Positions 10,432 through 21,213 are shown, numbered from the stretch's first letter. The stretch is DNA of 64,000 bases from Neostapfia colusana (GCA_030760725.1 JASWHV010000012.1:37603652-37667651); one strand, 5' to 3'. Numbers and translations are program-made. The notes: a model not told the origin generated them from the letters alone.

Positions 10432-11364
10432 ATGGAGCAGATCGTGTGCTGTCATGGAGTCCCAAGGAGGATAGTCTCAGATCGAGGTTCTCAGTTTACC
10501 TCTAGGTTCTGGAGGAAGCTGCAGAAAGCTATGGGTACACGACTGGATTTTAGCTCCGCCTATCACCCACAAACTGATGGACAAACCAAAAGGACAAACC
10601 AAATTCTAGAGGATATGTTGAGAGCTTGCGCCTTGAAACGTGGGCGTAGTTTGGATAGGAGTTTACCGTATGCCAAATTCTCCTATAACAACAGCTATCA
10701 AGCTAGCTTGAAGATGTCGCATTTCGAAGCATTATACGGTAGACGGTGTAGAACACCACTGTTCTGGAACGAAACTGGAGAGAACCAGGTGTTTGGACCC
10801 GAAGTGCTACAAGAAGCTGAAAAACAAGTCCAAACGATTCGGGAGAACTTAAAGGCTGCTCAATCACGACAGAAAGGCTATGCGGACAATAGGCGAAGGA
10901 AGTTGACCTTTGAAGTAGGAGACTTCGTATACCTTAAGGTATCGCCTATCCGAGGCCAACGACGTTTCAACGTCAAAGGCAAGCTAGCACCTCGCTACAT
11001 CGGACCATTTAAGATTTTGGACAAGCGAGGAGAAGTAGCCTATCAACTAGAGCTCCCAACGCACCTCTCCGACGTACATGACGTGTTTCATGTATCCCAG
11101 CTCAAGAAGTGCTTGAGAGTACCAGAGGAGCAAATACCAATGGAAGAGCTTGAACTTCAAGAGGACCTGACCTATATGGAGCACCCTGTCCGAATTTTGG
11201 ACGTGAAGGAAAGGGTCACCAGGAACAAAGTGATTCGATGGTGCAAGGGGAAATGGAGCCATCACACCGAAGCTGAAGCCACATGGGAGCGTGAAGAAGA
11301 CATCAAAGCAGAATTTCCTCATCTATTCCCTACTAACGCATCTCGAGGGCGAGATTCAATTTAA
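10432..11364 (+). pseudogene. Gypsy E integrase, C-terminal part with chromodomain-like tail
   Basis: Starts mid-protein at MEQIVCCHGVP, aligning to the IN of G. The second catalytic Asp is present (VSDRGSQF), but the catalytic Glu of the DD35E triad is Lys (DGQTKRTNQ; codon AAA 10588-10590, where G has GAG). The GPY/F-like region follows (LAPRYIGPFKILDKRGEVAYQL). A chromodomain-like tail comes next (ILDVKERVTRNKVIRWCKG, then TWEREEDI), known in chromoviruses to steer integration to heterochromatin. The remaining 311 codons are open to a TAA. The open frame also runs upstream into LTR F by chance. Confidence 0.9.
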
Positions 11365-11376
11365 GGGGGGTAGATT
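11359..11376 (+). promoter_or_regulatory. Polypurine tract of gypsy E
   Basis: AATTTAAGGGGGGTAGATT lies directly before the LTR start TGTAACACCC, two bases inside the end of the pol frame. It is the plus-strand DNA primer; G has the matching tract at 43081-43093. Confidence 0.85.
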
Positions 11377-11529
11377 TGTAACACCCTCATTTTCGGTTTC
11401 TGCATATATTCATGTTTCATGCAGAGAGAATATTTTAAAAGAAATAGGAACAGAGAAAATTATCAAAAGATAGCCAATAAGAGCCGAATTCAGTTCACCG
11501 AGAGCGCCGAGGACAACTTGCTGCGGCCC

Positions 11530-12215
11530 GCTGGCCACGTGCCATGTTTGGAGCTCATCCCTGCGAAGTAGGGAGAGGTACGCCGCTAAAATAGCTACGT
11601 GACAGGCTCGGGGCTCATCTCCACAAATGGGGAGAGGTCCGACCCTGTGGGACACGTGTTGCCCCTGAGCTAGCCTCTGCGGAAGAAACAAAGGCATTTC
11701 CGCAGGATACATGTCACCTTCAGAGCTAGTCACCACGGGAATCAGAGGACCAGTCGTGCGGGATACGTGTCGATCTCGGAACTCACTTCCGAGAGGTACG
11801 GTTCTATCGGACACGTGTCGACACCGGAGCTTATCTCCGGGAGGTCCGTCGCTGTTGGACACGTGTTAACCTGGGAGCTCGTCTCTGAGAAGAAAAGAAA
11901 GTCTGGCGCTACTTGACGCGTGGCATTCACGGAGCTCACCTCCGAAGAGAGGGAGGTCCGGAATGGATACGTGGCACACCCGGAGCTATCTCCGAAGAGA
12001 GGAAAGGTCCGGCACTGACACGTGGCGTGTGCGGAGCCACCTCCGAATAAGAGAGGAGGTCCCGACCGCCAGGATACGTGGCGCACGCGGAGCTCACCTC
12101 CAAAGAAGAAGGGAGGTCTCACTCACTTGACACGTGGCACCCCCGGAGCTCGTCTCTGCGGAAAAGGAGAGACCAGGCCCGATGGACACGTGGAGCTTCC
12201 GGAGCTCACCACCGA
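11530..12215 (+). repeat. Tandem G-box/hairpin array, 13 degenerate units of 48-60 bp
   Basis: Each unit has an ACGTG-type core (GGACACGTGGC consensus), then CGGAGCTCACCTCCG, then a purine-rich spacer ending GGAGGTCCG, so ACCTCC and GGAGGT can pair as a hairpin. Cores start near 11536, 11596, 11653, 11709 (TACATG variant), 11764, 11812, 11860, 11917 (CGCGTG variant), 11969, 12019, 12075, 12131 and 12187. The array lies 200-880 bp upstream of the TATA box, where an enhancer would sit. CACGTGGC is the plant G-box/ABRE core bound by bZIP factors (established knowledge). Confidence 0.85.
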
Positions 12216-12405
12216 GAAGGTAACGAGTTCTGGAACGGTTTTTGATTCTGTACGCGTAGAAATATCGGTACGGAGAAGAAACCGACCTGGATTCCACAAT
12301 GTTACCGCACCAAATCAACTAAAAATAAGATGTTAAGATTCAACGACAATCTGAATAGGACTCTTATTTGGAATCCAATCAGATTAGGACTCTTCTCTTC
12401 CCGAT

Positions 12406-12413
12406 TATAAATA
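12406..12413 (+). promoter_or_regulatory. TATA box of gypsy E LTR
   Basis: TATAAATA followed by GAACCCA. The same core with the same downstream bases occurs in both G LTRs (31643, 43571) and in the solo LTR (38313-38320, minus). Confidence 0.75.
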
Positions 12414-12891
12414 GAACCCAGAACCTCTTGCCAAAACCACAAACTTATTTTCCAACTCCTGATCCGATGACTTAGAGCCCTAGCCCCCAACTCGCCAAGA
12501 AAGCCATCGCCGGAGTTCAGCGAGGAAAATCGCTGGAAGAGAGCCCAACGATCGGAGAAGGACCCGAGACCGATAAGAACGTAAGGTAGATCTCCAATAC
12601 CACCTTACAACATCGTTGTGTCTTCTTTGCATCTGTTCTTCGATTCCTTTCGAACAGAAGCTTTCTCGTGGACAGATCACTTGTTGATCGAGTTGATCTA
12701 AAGACAAGGTCATCGCCACGTCCACATCTGATCCGAACACCCCTGTTCATCATAAAGCCATGCAAGAACACGTACAAACCGATCTAATAAAGCTGATCAT
12801 AGGATAGAATGCATATGCATCGTCGCATCTAGTTAGAGTTTGTGCATGATATTGATTGTTGTGAATCTTGTATGTGCGCGATCCTGTATAG

Positions 12892-13858
12892 AAGGACAAG
12901 CTCAGGGAGCTGTCTACGACGAGCTGCAACAACAAGGTTTCGAGATCCAAGAGCCACCAGAACCGCAAGAACAAGGCAAGTGCTCCTTGACCATATTGAT
13001 CCTATGTTTTGGGTAAAACTGTTTGATTTGCGAAAAGGTGCGTGTGCTGAGTCAAACATGATGGGAAACCCTTTTATAGGAGTTTACTAGCTTTGGTTAA
13101 ACCACCCTTGTCGCCAGGGATGTTTACGAGTCGGGTATGGTTTTTACTTTTATGCTTCGCTGAGTCCATGGGATTGGGAAGCGAGATAGATGTGTCTAGC
13201 TAACTGCACTCATAATTATAATGAGAAACTGATGTTGTTAATTAACATGGATCGGAGGGGGATCTAGGCAAGCCAGGGTTTGTGAATGAGGTGGCATGAG
13301 AGGTGGTTTACTTGCCGTAGATCTAAGGACCGGTTCATGCATGCACATGCTAGGATAACAGTGCCACCACAAGGCCAAGTATGGGTGCGGCTTAGCTGAG
13401 CAATTAGGTAAGTTGCTAGATTGTTATGGACTGTGGAAGGCGTGGGGAATGGGAGTCGAGTGAGGACTGCCCTGGGAACTGCATGGCACAAGAGGGGGCC
13501 CGTGGGTGGGAGAATTGAAGATTCTAGCCTGCCGGTATTCGTGAGATGGTAGCGAATACGAGGAGGTATTCGTGAGCGAGAATGAGGTTGATTGATGACT
13601 GGTTATGAACATAATGGAGGTATGAATGGTATTTTAATACATGTTGGGATTACATTCACTTAAAGATGAGTCGCTGTTTTACCATGGTTTGATAAATAAC
13701 TTTGGTTTCTGCAAATGAGCCTTTTATACCTACCTTGTTGTGAGCTTCATATCATATTTTCCCGCACTTGCTGAGTACATCATTGTACTCAAACTTGCAT
13801 TTTTATTTCATCATCAGCAGCAGGAGAAGATTACTATGAAGAACAAATGGAGCATTAG
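12892..13858 (+). other. Candidate spliced frame in LTR E (exons 12892-12975 and 13824-13858)
   Basis: A leader exon would end at 12580 before GTAAGG. The second exon is 84 bp, after TGTATAG, ending GAACAAG before GCAAGT (GC-type 5' splice site). The intron 12976-13823 ends CAGCAG. The last exon reads GEDYYEEQMEH to TAG at 13856-13858 in phase 1. Exon length, phase and GC donor match LTR G and resemble the F/B/C/D LTRs. All three frames of the 84-bp exon are open here, so the coding case rests on the comparison with other LTRs. No start codon found. Confidence 0.38.
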
Positions 13859-14170
13859 GCGTGTGATCTGTTCTCAACCTAGCCTGTGGGAATGGAATAG
13901 AGATCGAGCCATTTGCTGCTTAGATTTGCTTCCGCATTAGTTAAATTGCTTCCGCATTAGAATAAATACTTCCGCTGCATAGAAATAAAGACTTCCCCTG
14001 TGAGCATGAGTCCAAGACTCATGAGATATTGTAATAAACTCAGTTATTCGTGGTAATATATAATCTGAATTCAGTTTGTGGAACATATGTGTATGTGTAA
14101 TGAACATCCTGGGCACACATATGCATTAGTTCTCGGTTCCGTGATTTTCCACAGAATTGAGGGCGTCACA

Positions 14171-15843
14171 GGAGAGCTCAAATGAGCTTTGCTGCAACTA
14201 AAACTTGACCAAGTCTCTGTTTAGGTTGTAACCAAGCCACAGTAAAAATGTCAGAGTCATTGGGTCTGTCTAGTGAGACTTACAAACTTCACAAATTTAA
14301 GTCAATTCAAATGCATTTAAATTAATACATGTACTTGTTATCTCATGTAGTCGCTAAGGTTGAGGAGGAACCCAAAGTCTTAGACTTCGTTACTCCGGAA
14401 GAGCAGCTAGCCTACGACCAAGAGCAGCAAGGCAAGCTCCGGTTTGCATTAACCTCTTTACAAACTTCTATTGTTTTGAAAACTACTTTGAGTACTATTA
14501 ATTCTTGCATTAGAGTCTTGTTTGGGAACCCAAATGCATAGCCAAGAAAAACATGGGTTGGGTTTAGGATTGCAAACCCCGTTAGCTACTGCAAAGCTAA
14601 GATAGGGTAGGATTCGGTACAAGTCAAGTAGTTGGAACTACTCGTGAGAATAGGCTAGAGGCGCATCGTTCGGGTAAAAATAGCAAATGAAACACATGGA
14701 AAGAAAAATGAGACCGAGCGGAGAGTAAGGGCAGCAGGACTTTGGGTCCTGTGTGCTATAGCTCTGCTTGTGTCGATTGAGGACCGAGCCGTGTGCAGGC
14801 CTGTTGAACAAGCTAGAACATTACTGAAGACCTACCAGCTATATGGGAACTGGGAAACCGATGTAACTCAGGTAGCTGGGTATTGAGGCATTGCCTATCG
14901 TTCAGAGGGTAGGTTGAGAGCTCGAGGTGTAAATCGGCTGGCGGCACTGAGATGCGCGTGCAGAGACCTCTTGCTCGGGACGATAGGACCGGTTCAATAT
15001 TTGGCTGACAGGCGAAAGGTCGTTGCGTACGACGTCCGTGATGGTTGCTGTAGGCAACATCGAGTACGGGCGTATGTGACGGGTTATTCGGGTAACCCTG
15101 CAGGTGTAAATCGATTATAATCGCCGTCCCTCGTGGTCAGTGAGTACCACTTGTTCACTGTACCGTGACGTAGAAAGAACAGGCTAGACACATGTTAAAA
15201 GTTTGCTGATTTGAAATACATACCTTGCTTGTTAATGGATTGTTGTAGTTTAGAGCTAACTAAAGTTCTTTTCAACTTTGGGCAAAGTACATGAGAGAAA
15301 TGTGTTTCTTGTTTGATTGTGGCTCTCACATGTGCCCTAGCGTAAGGTTCTCCGCAACCTGCTGCTAAAACTTGAAAGTAAGGTTTCAATAATTAGGCGA
15401 GTCCTTTGCAAATTGTTTTATCTCATGTACCTATCACCCCTCATGTAGAAGTTCCATGTTTAGGAGAGACAGGTCAGTTTTGCTGATCCTTCGTGCTCAC
15501 TGCTTGTGTTTGAAGCTTTTGCAGGGTTCTATGAGGAAGGGACTCCCGAGGAGGAAACGGAACCCCAGGAGGGGAACCCCGTCAAGTGGAAGTCGTGCAC
15601 GCCGCCGTGTTAGTGTGTGTGCGTGCTAGCGGGGACACGTTCACGGGCTGAACGGGAACTCGATGCGTAGTCTACGCCCGTGAGTGTAGACTGAACATAT
15701 TTTGTTGTACAAATGTTCATAAACCTATTTATGTAATAAAACTTTGCTTCCGCTTTGTACCTTTGATGTGTGTTATCCGGTGCTGTGCAACACAGCACCC
15801 CTCAGCGTGATCCTGGCTCGACAAGACCGTTGGGGTCGTGTCA
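14171..15843 (+). repeat. LTR D', right part, third gypsy LTR family
   Basis: Related to LTR D (60422-63973) in opposite orientation. It ends GGTCGTGTCA at 15843, after which gypsy A pol resumes at 15844 (aligned to B at 49143), so D' is an insertion in A. Its left part was displaced by insertion of E at 14170. It contains the candidate spliced frame 14351-15613 and AATAAA at 15735. Confidence 0.82.
14351..15613 (+). other. Candidate spliced frame in LTR D' (exons 14351-14431 and 15525-15613)
   Basis: The 81-bp exon follows CATGTAG and ends CAGCAAG before GCAAGC. The intron 14432-15524 ends CTTTTGCAG. The terminal exon runs 29 codons in phase 1 to TAG 15611-15613, ending VKWKSCTPPC; AATAAA follows at 15735. 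In the 81-bp exon the other two frames contain stops. Against LTR F many codon differences are synonymous (AAA/AAG, GAA/GAG, CCG/CCC, GTG/GTC, CTG/TTA), as expected for a once-selected peptide. Confidence 0.45.
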
Positions 15844-16347
15844 ATATGCGACCACACGTCCTTCTTGCATCAACACGCAGCCGGGCTTGATGCTGGACGC
15901 ATCACAATAAACGTCGAAGGGCTTGCTCGTATCCGGTTGAGCTAAGACCGGGGCTGTTGTAAGATGCTTCACCAATGCTTGGAACGCTCCTTCACATGCT
16001 TAGTTCCAAACCTACTTTGTTCCCTTTTTCAATAATTCTGTCATCGGCTTAGCCAGCATGGAGAAGCTGGGAATGAATCTCCTGTAATATCCTGCTAAAC
16101 CGAGGAAGCTTCTGACTTCATGGACAGAATTGGGAGCTTTCCATTTCACACTTGTTCAATTTTTCTTGGGTCAACCGCAATGTCTTCCGCTGAGATGATA
16201 TGTCCCAAAAATGGAACTTGGCTGATCCAAAACTCACATTTGCTGAACTTTGCATAGAGCTTATGGTCCCGCAATCGTTGAAGAACAATTCTCAAGTGTT
16301 CGGTGTGTTCTGCTTCTGACATGGAGTAAACCAAGATATCATCAATG
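15844..16347 (-). pseudogene. Gypsy A reverse transcriptase end and RNase H start
   Basis: Continues the RT cut by copia-2. The motif FIDDILVYS has its two catalytic Asp codons at 16341-16343 and 16338-16340, followed by LYAKFSKCEFW, VPFLGHIIS and the connection AGYYRRFIPSFS. A stop near 16146 (after KIEQV) and indels disable it. It ends at RNase H residues matching VLMQEGRVVTYGS of B, where D' inserted. Confidence 0.85.
16343..16347 (+). other. Target-site duplication CAATG, left copy (copia-2)
   Basis: CAATG precedes the TG of the left LTR and is repeated at 26081-26085 after the CA of the right LTR. A perfect 5-bp duplication shows copia-2 arrived by integrase. Confidence 0.95.
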
Positions 16348-17951
16348 TGTAGGATCGAAGAGCACGTGAAAAGCTACCATAGGGGGGGTGAATGGTAGAT
16401 TAAAACTTTTCGCAGCGGAAACAACAAAAACCCCTCAGCAAAAATCAATTGGTTAAAGAAACCATGTGTGCAAGTGTTTTCAAACGTGTTCAACCGTGAC
16501 AAATCAAGTAGAGAGGTAGAGAATCAAGTCACGGATCTAATGTAACAAGAATCACTTGAAAACACAAAGTAAAACTTGAGATATGATCAAAACATTAAAC
16601 GAAGATCAATCTGTTCCACCCGATATAAAACAGATCTGCAACGCTGCAAAGAAACTCGTGTATCTCAAAAACTACGGATCCGAAGCTCGTGAAAATTTCA
16701 CAGATGATATATAATTGAGTTGTGAAGACAACCCAAAAAGAATCACGTCAATCAGATCTGTAAAACTCGAGTTATGAACGAAACACCGAAGCAACTTCGG
16801 TCTGTCCAGAAACTCGGCGAGAAAGACTTGACGAAAAACAAGTCGGACGAACAAGGCACAAAAGCTCCTCAAAACTATGAACTTTATTCAATAGAAACAC
16901 AAGAGGAACAGCCCAAAGTTCTCTGCCCACGAGAGCTCTGGCCTCCCTTGCTTTTATAGCCAGCCCTCAGGCTAATCAATCCAATCTTGGACTCCTACTC
17001 CTAATTGGACTCGTATCCTAACTTACCGTAACTACTCAGGACTCTCCTATTAGCAGATAGAAGAAATCATGAGACTTCCAAACACCTTAGGAACGTCCTA
17101 AACATTCCTAAAAGAACTCAACTTCGTGCCTAGCACGAAATCCTATCATAACCAACTCAAATCTTCCATATTTGAGCCATATCCGACTCAGCCTCAGCCT
17201 GAGTACGCAATCCAGCCGGTTGGACCTTTCCGACAAATTCTTTACGTCCACTTCTCTTCATCACGCCTTGGAACAATGTTTCCACATCCATGCACTCCTT
17301 GCACACGTGCAAACACCTTCCAACGACGTACACGCAACCTTCATATGCACTGCCCTTGATCCAAACATGCTGCGCGATCTCCCGATCAACTCAACCACAG
17401 CTCCTCCCAAACTAGGTTGTTGGAACCTCATCTCCTCCCTGAGACTAGTCCAAGGATCCCGTCACCAGCCATGTCTTGAACTCAAGCAACACCTGCACAT
17501 GAATAAACAACCAATTCTTCCGAGCACAAGTCCTCGACTTGACTCACGTTAGTTCAAAAACCACAACACCTTACATGAGCACGTCACATAAGCATGTTGC
17601 AAACCATATCAAATGATAACAGCCATAACCACCAAAACATACCAAAAACTTAGAAAATTAATACTAAGCAAACCTTCCCATAAAGCAAGTTTGAAACATT
17701 GCGAGTTAAAAGCAAAAACAAGACGCTGCAGTTCTACGAGTTGAACTTCACGGGAGCTCCCTAAAAACAAGCTCCGGACCTCACAGAAGCTCTCCGGACC
17801 TTGCGTGGGACCTTGCCAACACTTGGCGGACCTAACAAAGAACTTGTCGGACCTTGCCATAGAAGAATGTTTTGGCAATATTCAAAACTTTGAATGTTAA
17901 TGCTAACTTTTATCCTAATTGCCAATGTATTCAGCACACATAGGTCTCACA
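16348..17951 (-). repeat. 3' LTR of copia-2
   Basis: TGTAGGATCG to TCTCACA, next to the polypurine tract at 17952. It contains the TATA box CTATAAAAGC (16951-16958, minus). Confidence 0.95.
16951..16958 (-). promoter_or_regulatory. TATA box in 3' LTR of copia-2
   Basis: The minus strand reads TATAAAAG, conserved in all three copia LTRs in the window. Confidence 0.6.
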
Positions 17952-18970
17952 ATCTCCCCCTTGATGAATGCATTGGCAACACCAATTAAAATCCGAACAT
18001 TGGCTTATGAAAAGTTTTGAAAAGCTTTGAAAACTCATTTCTCCCCCTTTATTAATTTCTCCCCATTTTTTAAAATCAGAGAAGGAAGAAAGTGTATAAC
18101 ATATGCAAAGTGTAAAAAAATCTCTCCTTATACATATTTCTCCCCCTTTGACAATGTATTCAGCAAGGTTCAAAAGAGAAATTTTTAAATGTTATGAGCA
18201 TATTATAACATATACATACAAAACAAAGCTCATCCAAGTCATACTATCAGGTTACTTACACTATCACATCAATGAGATACATAAAGTAGTGTAAGCCATG
18301 CTAGAGATCAAATGTATTTTTCAGTGTAAGCCATGCTAGAGATCAAATGTATTTTTCAATTTAAGCAAGTCATGATCTCCTTTACTCAACTATTTCAAAA
18401 CCTGAAAACATGACACTTGTTGCTGCATTTTTATTATTTATAATCATTTAAGGCATAAAGTTGATCATATGATATTTGCAAGAGATTATATGCCGCATCA
18501 GCCTTATTCTAACCAACCAAGCCAAGCCTATGTCATTTGACAATCAGAAGCTTAAGGACATGGTTTTAGTCATACACAATTCCTTCCAAGTTCATATCTT
18601 AGTGCAATGATAAGCAATCTCAAAAGAAGAAGTGTGATGCATGTATATTCTCTTGATCTTTTCTCAATTTTTTATTTGAAAACTCAACATGTGAGCTGAT
18701 CACTTGATTAATTTTTTATGATTAAAAGCACTTGTGAGCACGCAACAAGTTCAAAACAGCAAGAAAGTTCGATCATGACCAGATTTAGTGTAAGTAATTA
18801 TTCCAATTACTAGTCATGACAAAAACTACAAAATGTATAACATGAGTAATGTAGTAAGAACTTTCAGCCTGTAAAAGGTATCACAAAGTCATATATGTAT
18901 GAAATACTATGCTCATATTATTTTAGTTTCAGATTCACACATAGACTTTCAAAGTTTCAAAAACTCCCCC
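17952..18970 (-). other. Copia-2 3' untranslated region with multiple polypurine tracts
   Basis: About 1 kb between RNase H and the 3' LTR, without a coding frame; there is no envelope-like ORF. The tract adjoining the LTR (17952-17965, minus ATCAAGGGGGAGAT) is the expected plus-strand primer. Related tracts occur at 18040-18050, 18058-18066, 18140-18150 and 18964-18972. Multiple polypurine tracts upstream of the 3' LTR are a described Sirevirus hallmark. Confidence 0.8.
18288..18357. repeat. 35-bp direct tandem duplication
   Basis: AGTGTAAGCCATGCTAGAG begins at 18288 and again at 18323, giving two near-perfect 35-bp copies in the untranslated region of copia-2. Confidence 0.9.
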
Positions 18971-19612
18971 TCAATTTAAGCCATGAGGATGCATAACCCC
19001 TATTTCACTACGAATGAAACAAAAACGAGTGAAATCCAAAGGTTTTGTAAAAATATCAGCCAATTGTTGTTCGGTATCGACATGGTGAAGCACAATGTTT
19101 CCTTTTTCAACATTATCACGAAGAAAGTGATACCTAATGTCAATGTGCTTAGTTCTAGAGTGTTTCACGGGGTTTTTAGCAATACAAATTGCACTAGTGT
19201 TATCACAAAATAGTGGAACACTATCTAAATCAACCCCATAGTCCTTAAGTGTTTGAACAATCCAAAGAATTTGTGAGCAAGCGCTAGCCGCAGCTACATA
19301 TTCAGATTCGGCCGTGGATTGTGCAACTGAACTTTGTTTTCTAGAGGACCAAGCAACAAGTTAATTACCAAGAAAATGACAAGCACCCGAAGTACTTTTC
19401 CTATCAATCCTACAACTCCCAAAATCAGCATCCGAAAAAGCTTTCAAAGAAACGGTTGAGGAAGAAGGAAGAAAAATGCCAAATTCTTGAGTTCCATGTA
19501 GGTACCTGAGAATCCTTTTGATAGCTTGGCGATGTGAAGCACGTGGAGAAGCTTGAAAACGTGCACAAAGACATACGCTGTATTGTATGTCCGGTCTTGA
19601 CGCCGTGAGATA
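18971..19612 (-). pseudogene. Copia-2 RNase H domain (broken)
   Basis: Same domain as in copia-1 (AESEYVAA, ADIFTKPL). It is separated from RT by TAG 19613-19615 and split by TAA 19361-19363, both at the same codons as copia-1. Confidence 0.9.
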
Positions 19613-21213
19613 CTAAAGTGATCCAATCATACTTCTGTATTCTTTTTTATCGACCGGGTCACCATCTTCGCCAAGTTCAAGTGTTGTTGCTGTTCCCATT
19701 GGTGTCCGAAGAGGCTTGCATTTGTCCATGTTGAAGCGCTTAAGAAGGTCCTTTGTATACTTAGTTTGATGCACAAAAGTTCCTTCTTTCGTTTGCTTGA
19801 TTTGCAGCCCCAAAAAGTATGTGAGTTCTCCCATCATACTCATCTCAAATTCTGAACTCATCATAGCTGAAAACTTGGACACGAGATCATGAGAAGCACA
19901 ACCAAAGATAATATCATCCACATACACTTGAACGAATAATGAGTCATTGCCATGCTTAAGTACAAAAAGAGTTTTATCAACCTTGCCCATGGTAAACCCC
20001 TTTTCAAGTAAGAATGTTTTTAACCTATCATACCATGCTCTAGGGGCTTGTTTTAGACCGTACAAGGCTTTGGACAGTTTGTAAACATGATTAGGAAAAT
20101 TTGGATTTTCAAAACCCGGTGGCTGCTTAACATAAACCTCCTCCTCTATGTAGCCATTAAGAAAAGCACTTTTAACATCCATTTGATATAACTTGAAACC
20201 TTTAGATGCAGCAAATGCTAATAAAATTCTTATAGCTTCTAATCTAGCAACAGGAGCAAATGTTTCATCAAAATATAGACCTTCAATTTAAGTGAAACCT
20301 TGAGCAACCAACCTAGCTTTATTCCTAACCACAACCGCATCCTCACTTTGCTTATTTTTAAATACCCATTTAGTTCCAATTAATGTGTGACCTTGAGGTG
20401 GAGGTACAAGTTTCCAAACATTATTTCTTTCAAAATTTTCTAACTCTTCTTGCATGGCATTAATCCAAGATTCATTAGTGAGTGCTTGTGATATATCCTT
20501 GGGTTCAAAAGAAGCAACAAAAGCAGAATGAGCATGAGAGTTTGGATCGCAAAACCTGGACCGACTGACTCGTTCATGCAAGCTTCCAATGATTTGTTGT
20601 GGAGGATGACTTTTGAGTACTCGGAGGGGAGTAGACACTTCACAAGCACCTTCTTCTTCATGTTCGGACCTTTGATTAGGAGAGCTTGTTGATTGAGGAA
20701 GGTCCAAACCAGCAGTAGTGACTGTTGGTGCTGGTTGTGGTGCAAAATCAGCAGCTTGATCGTTATTTACTTCCGAGTTTTCGGGCAGCAGCACCACTTC
20801 TTCATCTTCTTCAATAAAAATACTCCCCCCCTGCGGATATGGATCCGGACCTGCAATATCGGAGCTAGTACTTGGGCTAGCTTCATCAAAAGAAACCTCG
20901 CAAGTCTCCACAATTTTTTTAGTGTCAAGTAAAAGCACACGGTAGCCTCTAGTATGAGATGGATAACCAATAAACATGCCATCAACAGATCTAGCTTCAA
21001 ATTTATCAAGATTACCATGTTTCTTAACAAAGCATTTGCAACCAAACACCCTAAAGTGTGTAACACTAGGCCTATGTCCAAACCGGAGCTCATATGGGGT
21101 TTTTCCAAGCTTAGCACGCAAAAAACACGATTTGAGACATAACAAGCGGTTGCAATTGCATCAGCCCAAAATTTCCTAGGAGTTTGATATTCATCAAGCA
21201 TAGTCCTATCCAT
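19613..21213 (-). pseudogene. Copia-2 integrase C-terminus and reverse transcriptase
   Basis: The RT core carries KARLVAQGF, QMDVKSAFLNG, YGLKQAPRAWYDRL and intact YVDDIIFG. The frame is broken by a TAA near 20288 between the fingers and palm regions and by an indel near 21110-21145 at the integrase end (FGHRPSVTHFRVFGC). Relative to copia-1 it has a 6-bp longer acidic linker near 20805. Not functional as it stands. Confidence 0.9.

Larger units (their letters stand above)
10432..14170 (+). mobile_element. Gypsy E: 3' end of a Tekay-like chromovirus
   Basis: Holds the C-terminal two thirds of integrase with its chromodomain-like tail, a polypurine tract and a 2794-bp 3' LTR. The left side is cut by insertion of LTR F in integrase at 10431/10432; the remaining 5' part should lie left of base 1. 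The right end abuts LTR fragment D' at 14171. Its pol is close to that of G. Confidence 0.9.
11377..14170 (+). repeat. 3' LTR of gypsy E (2794 bp)
   Basis: Bounded by TGTAACACCC and GGGCGTCACA. The solo LTR at 36150-39229 is a full-length relative in reverse. It contains a 13-unit G-box array (11530-12215), TATA box (12406), candidate leader exon and splice sites, and several AATAAA (13961, 13984, 14033). There is no ordinary gene inside. Confidence 0.93.

Noticed and set aside
10324..11364. A 346-codon ORF starting at 10324
   Set aside because: Its first 36 codons lie in LTR F and join integrase of E by chance in frame; the true remnant starts at 10432.
11530..12215. CRISPR-like appearance of regularly spaced repeats
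   Set aside because: Repeats are degenerate, spacers are not unique but part of the unit, there are no cas genes, and the DNA is a plant LTR.
14329..14541. A 70-codon ORF in D' and a 94-codon ORF at 61312-61596 in D as independent genes
   Set aside because: Each is the conserved 81-bp exon plus readthrough into flanking intron-like sequence. The flanks are not conserved as protein, so the exon model fits better.
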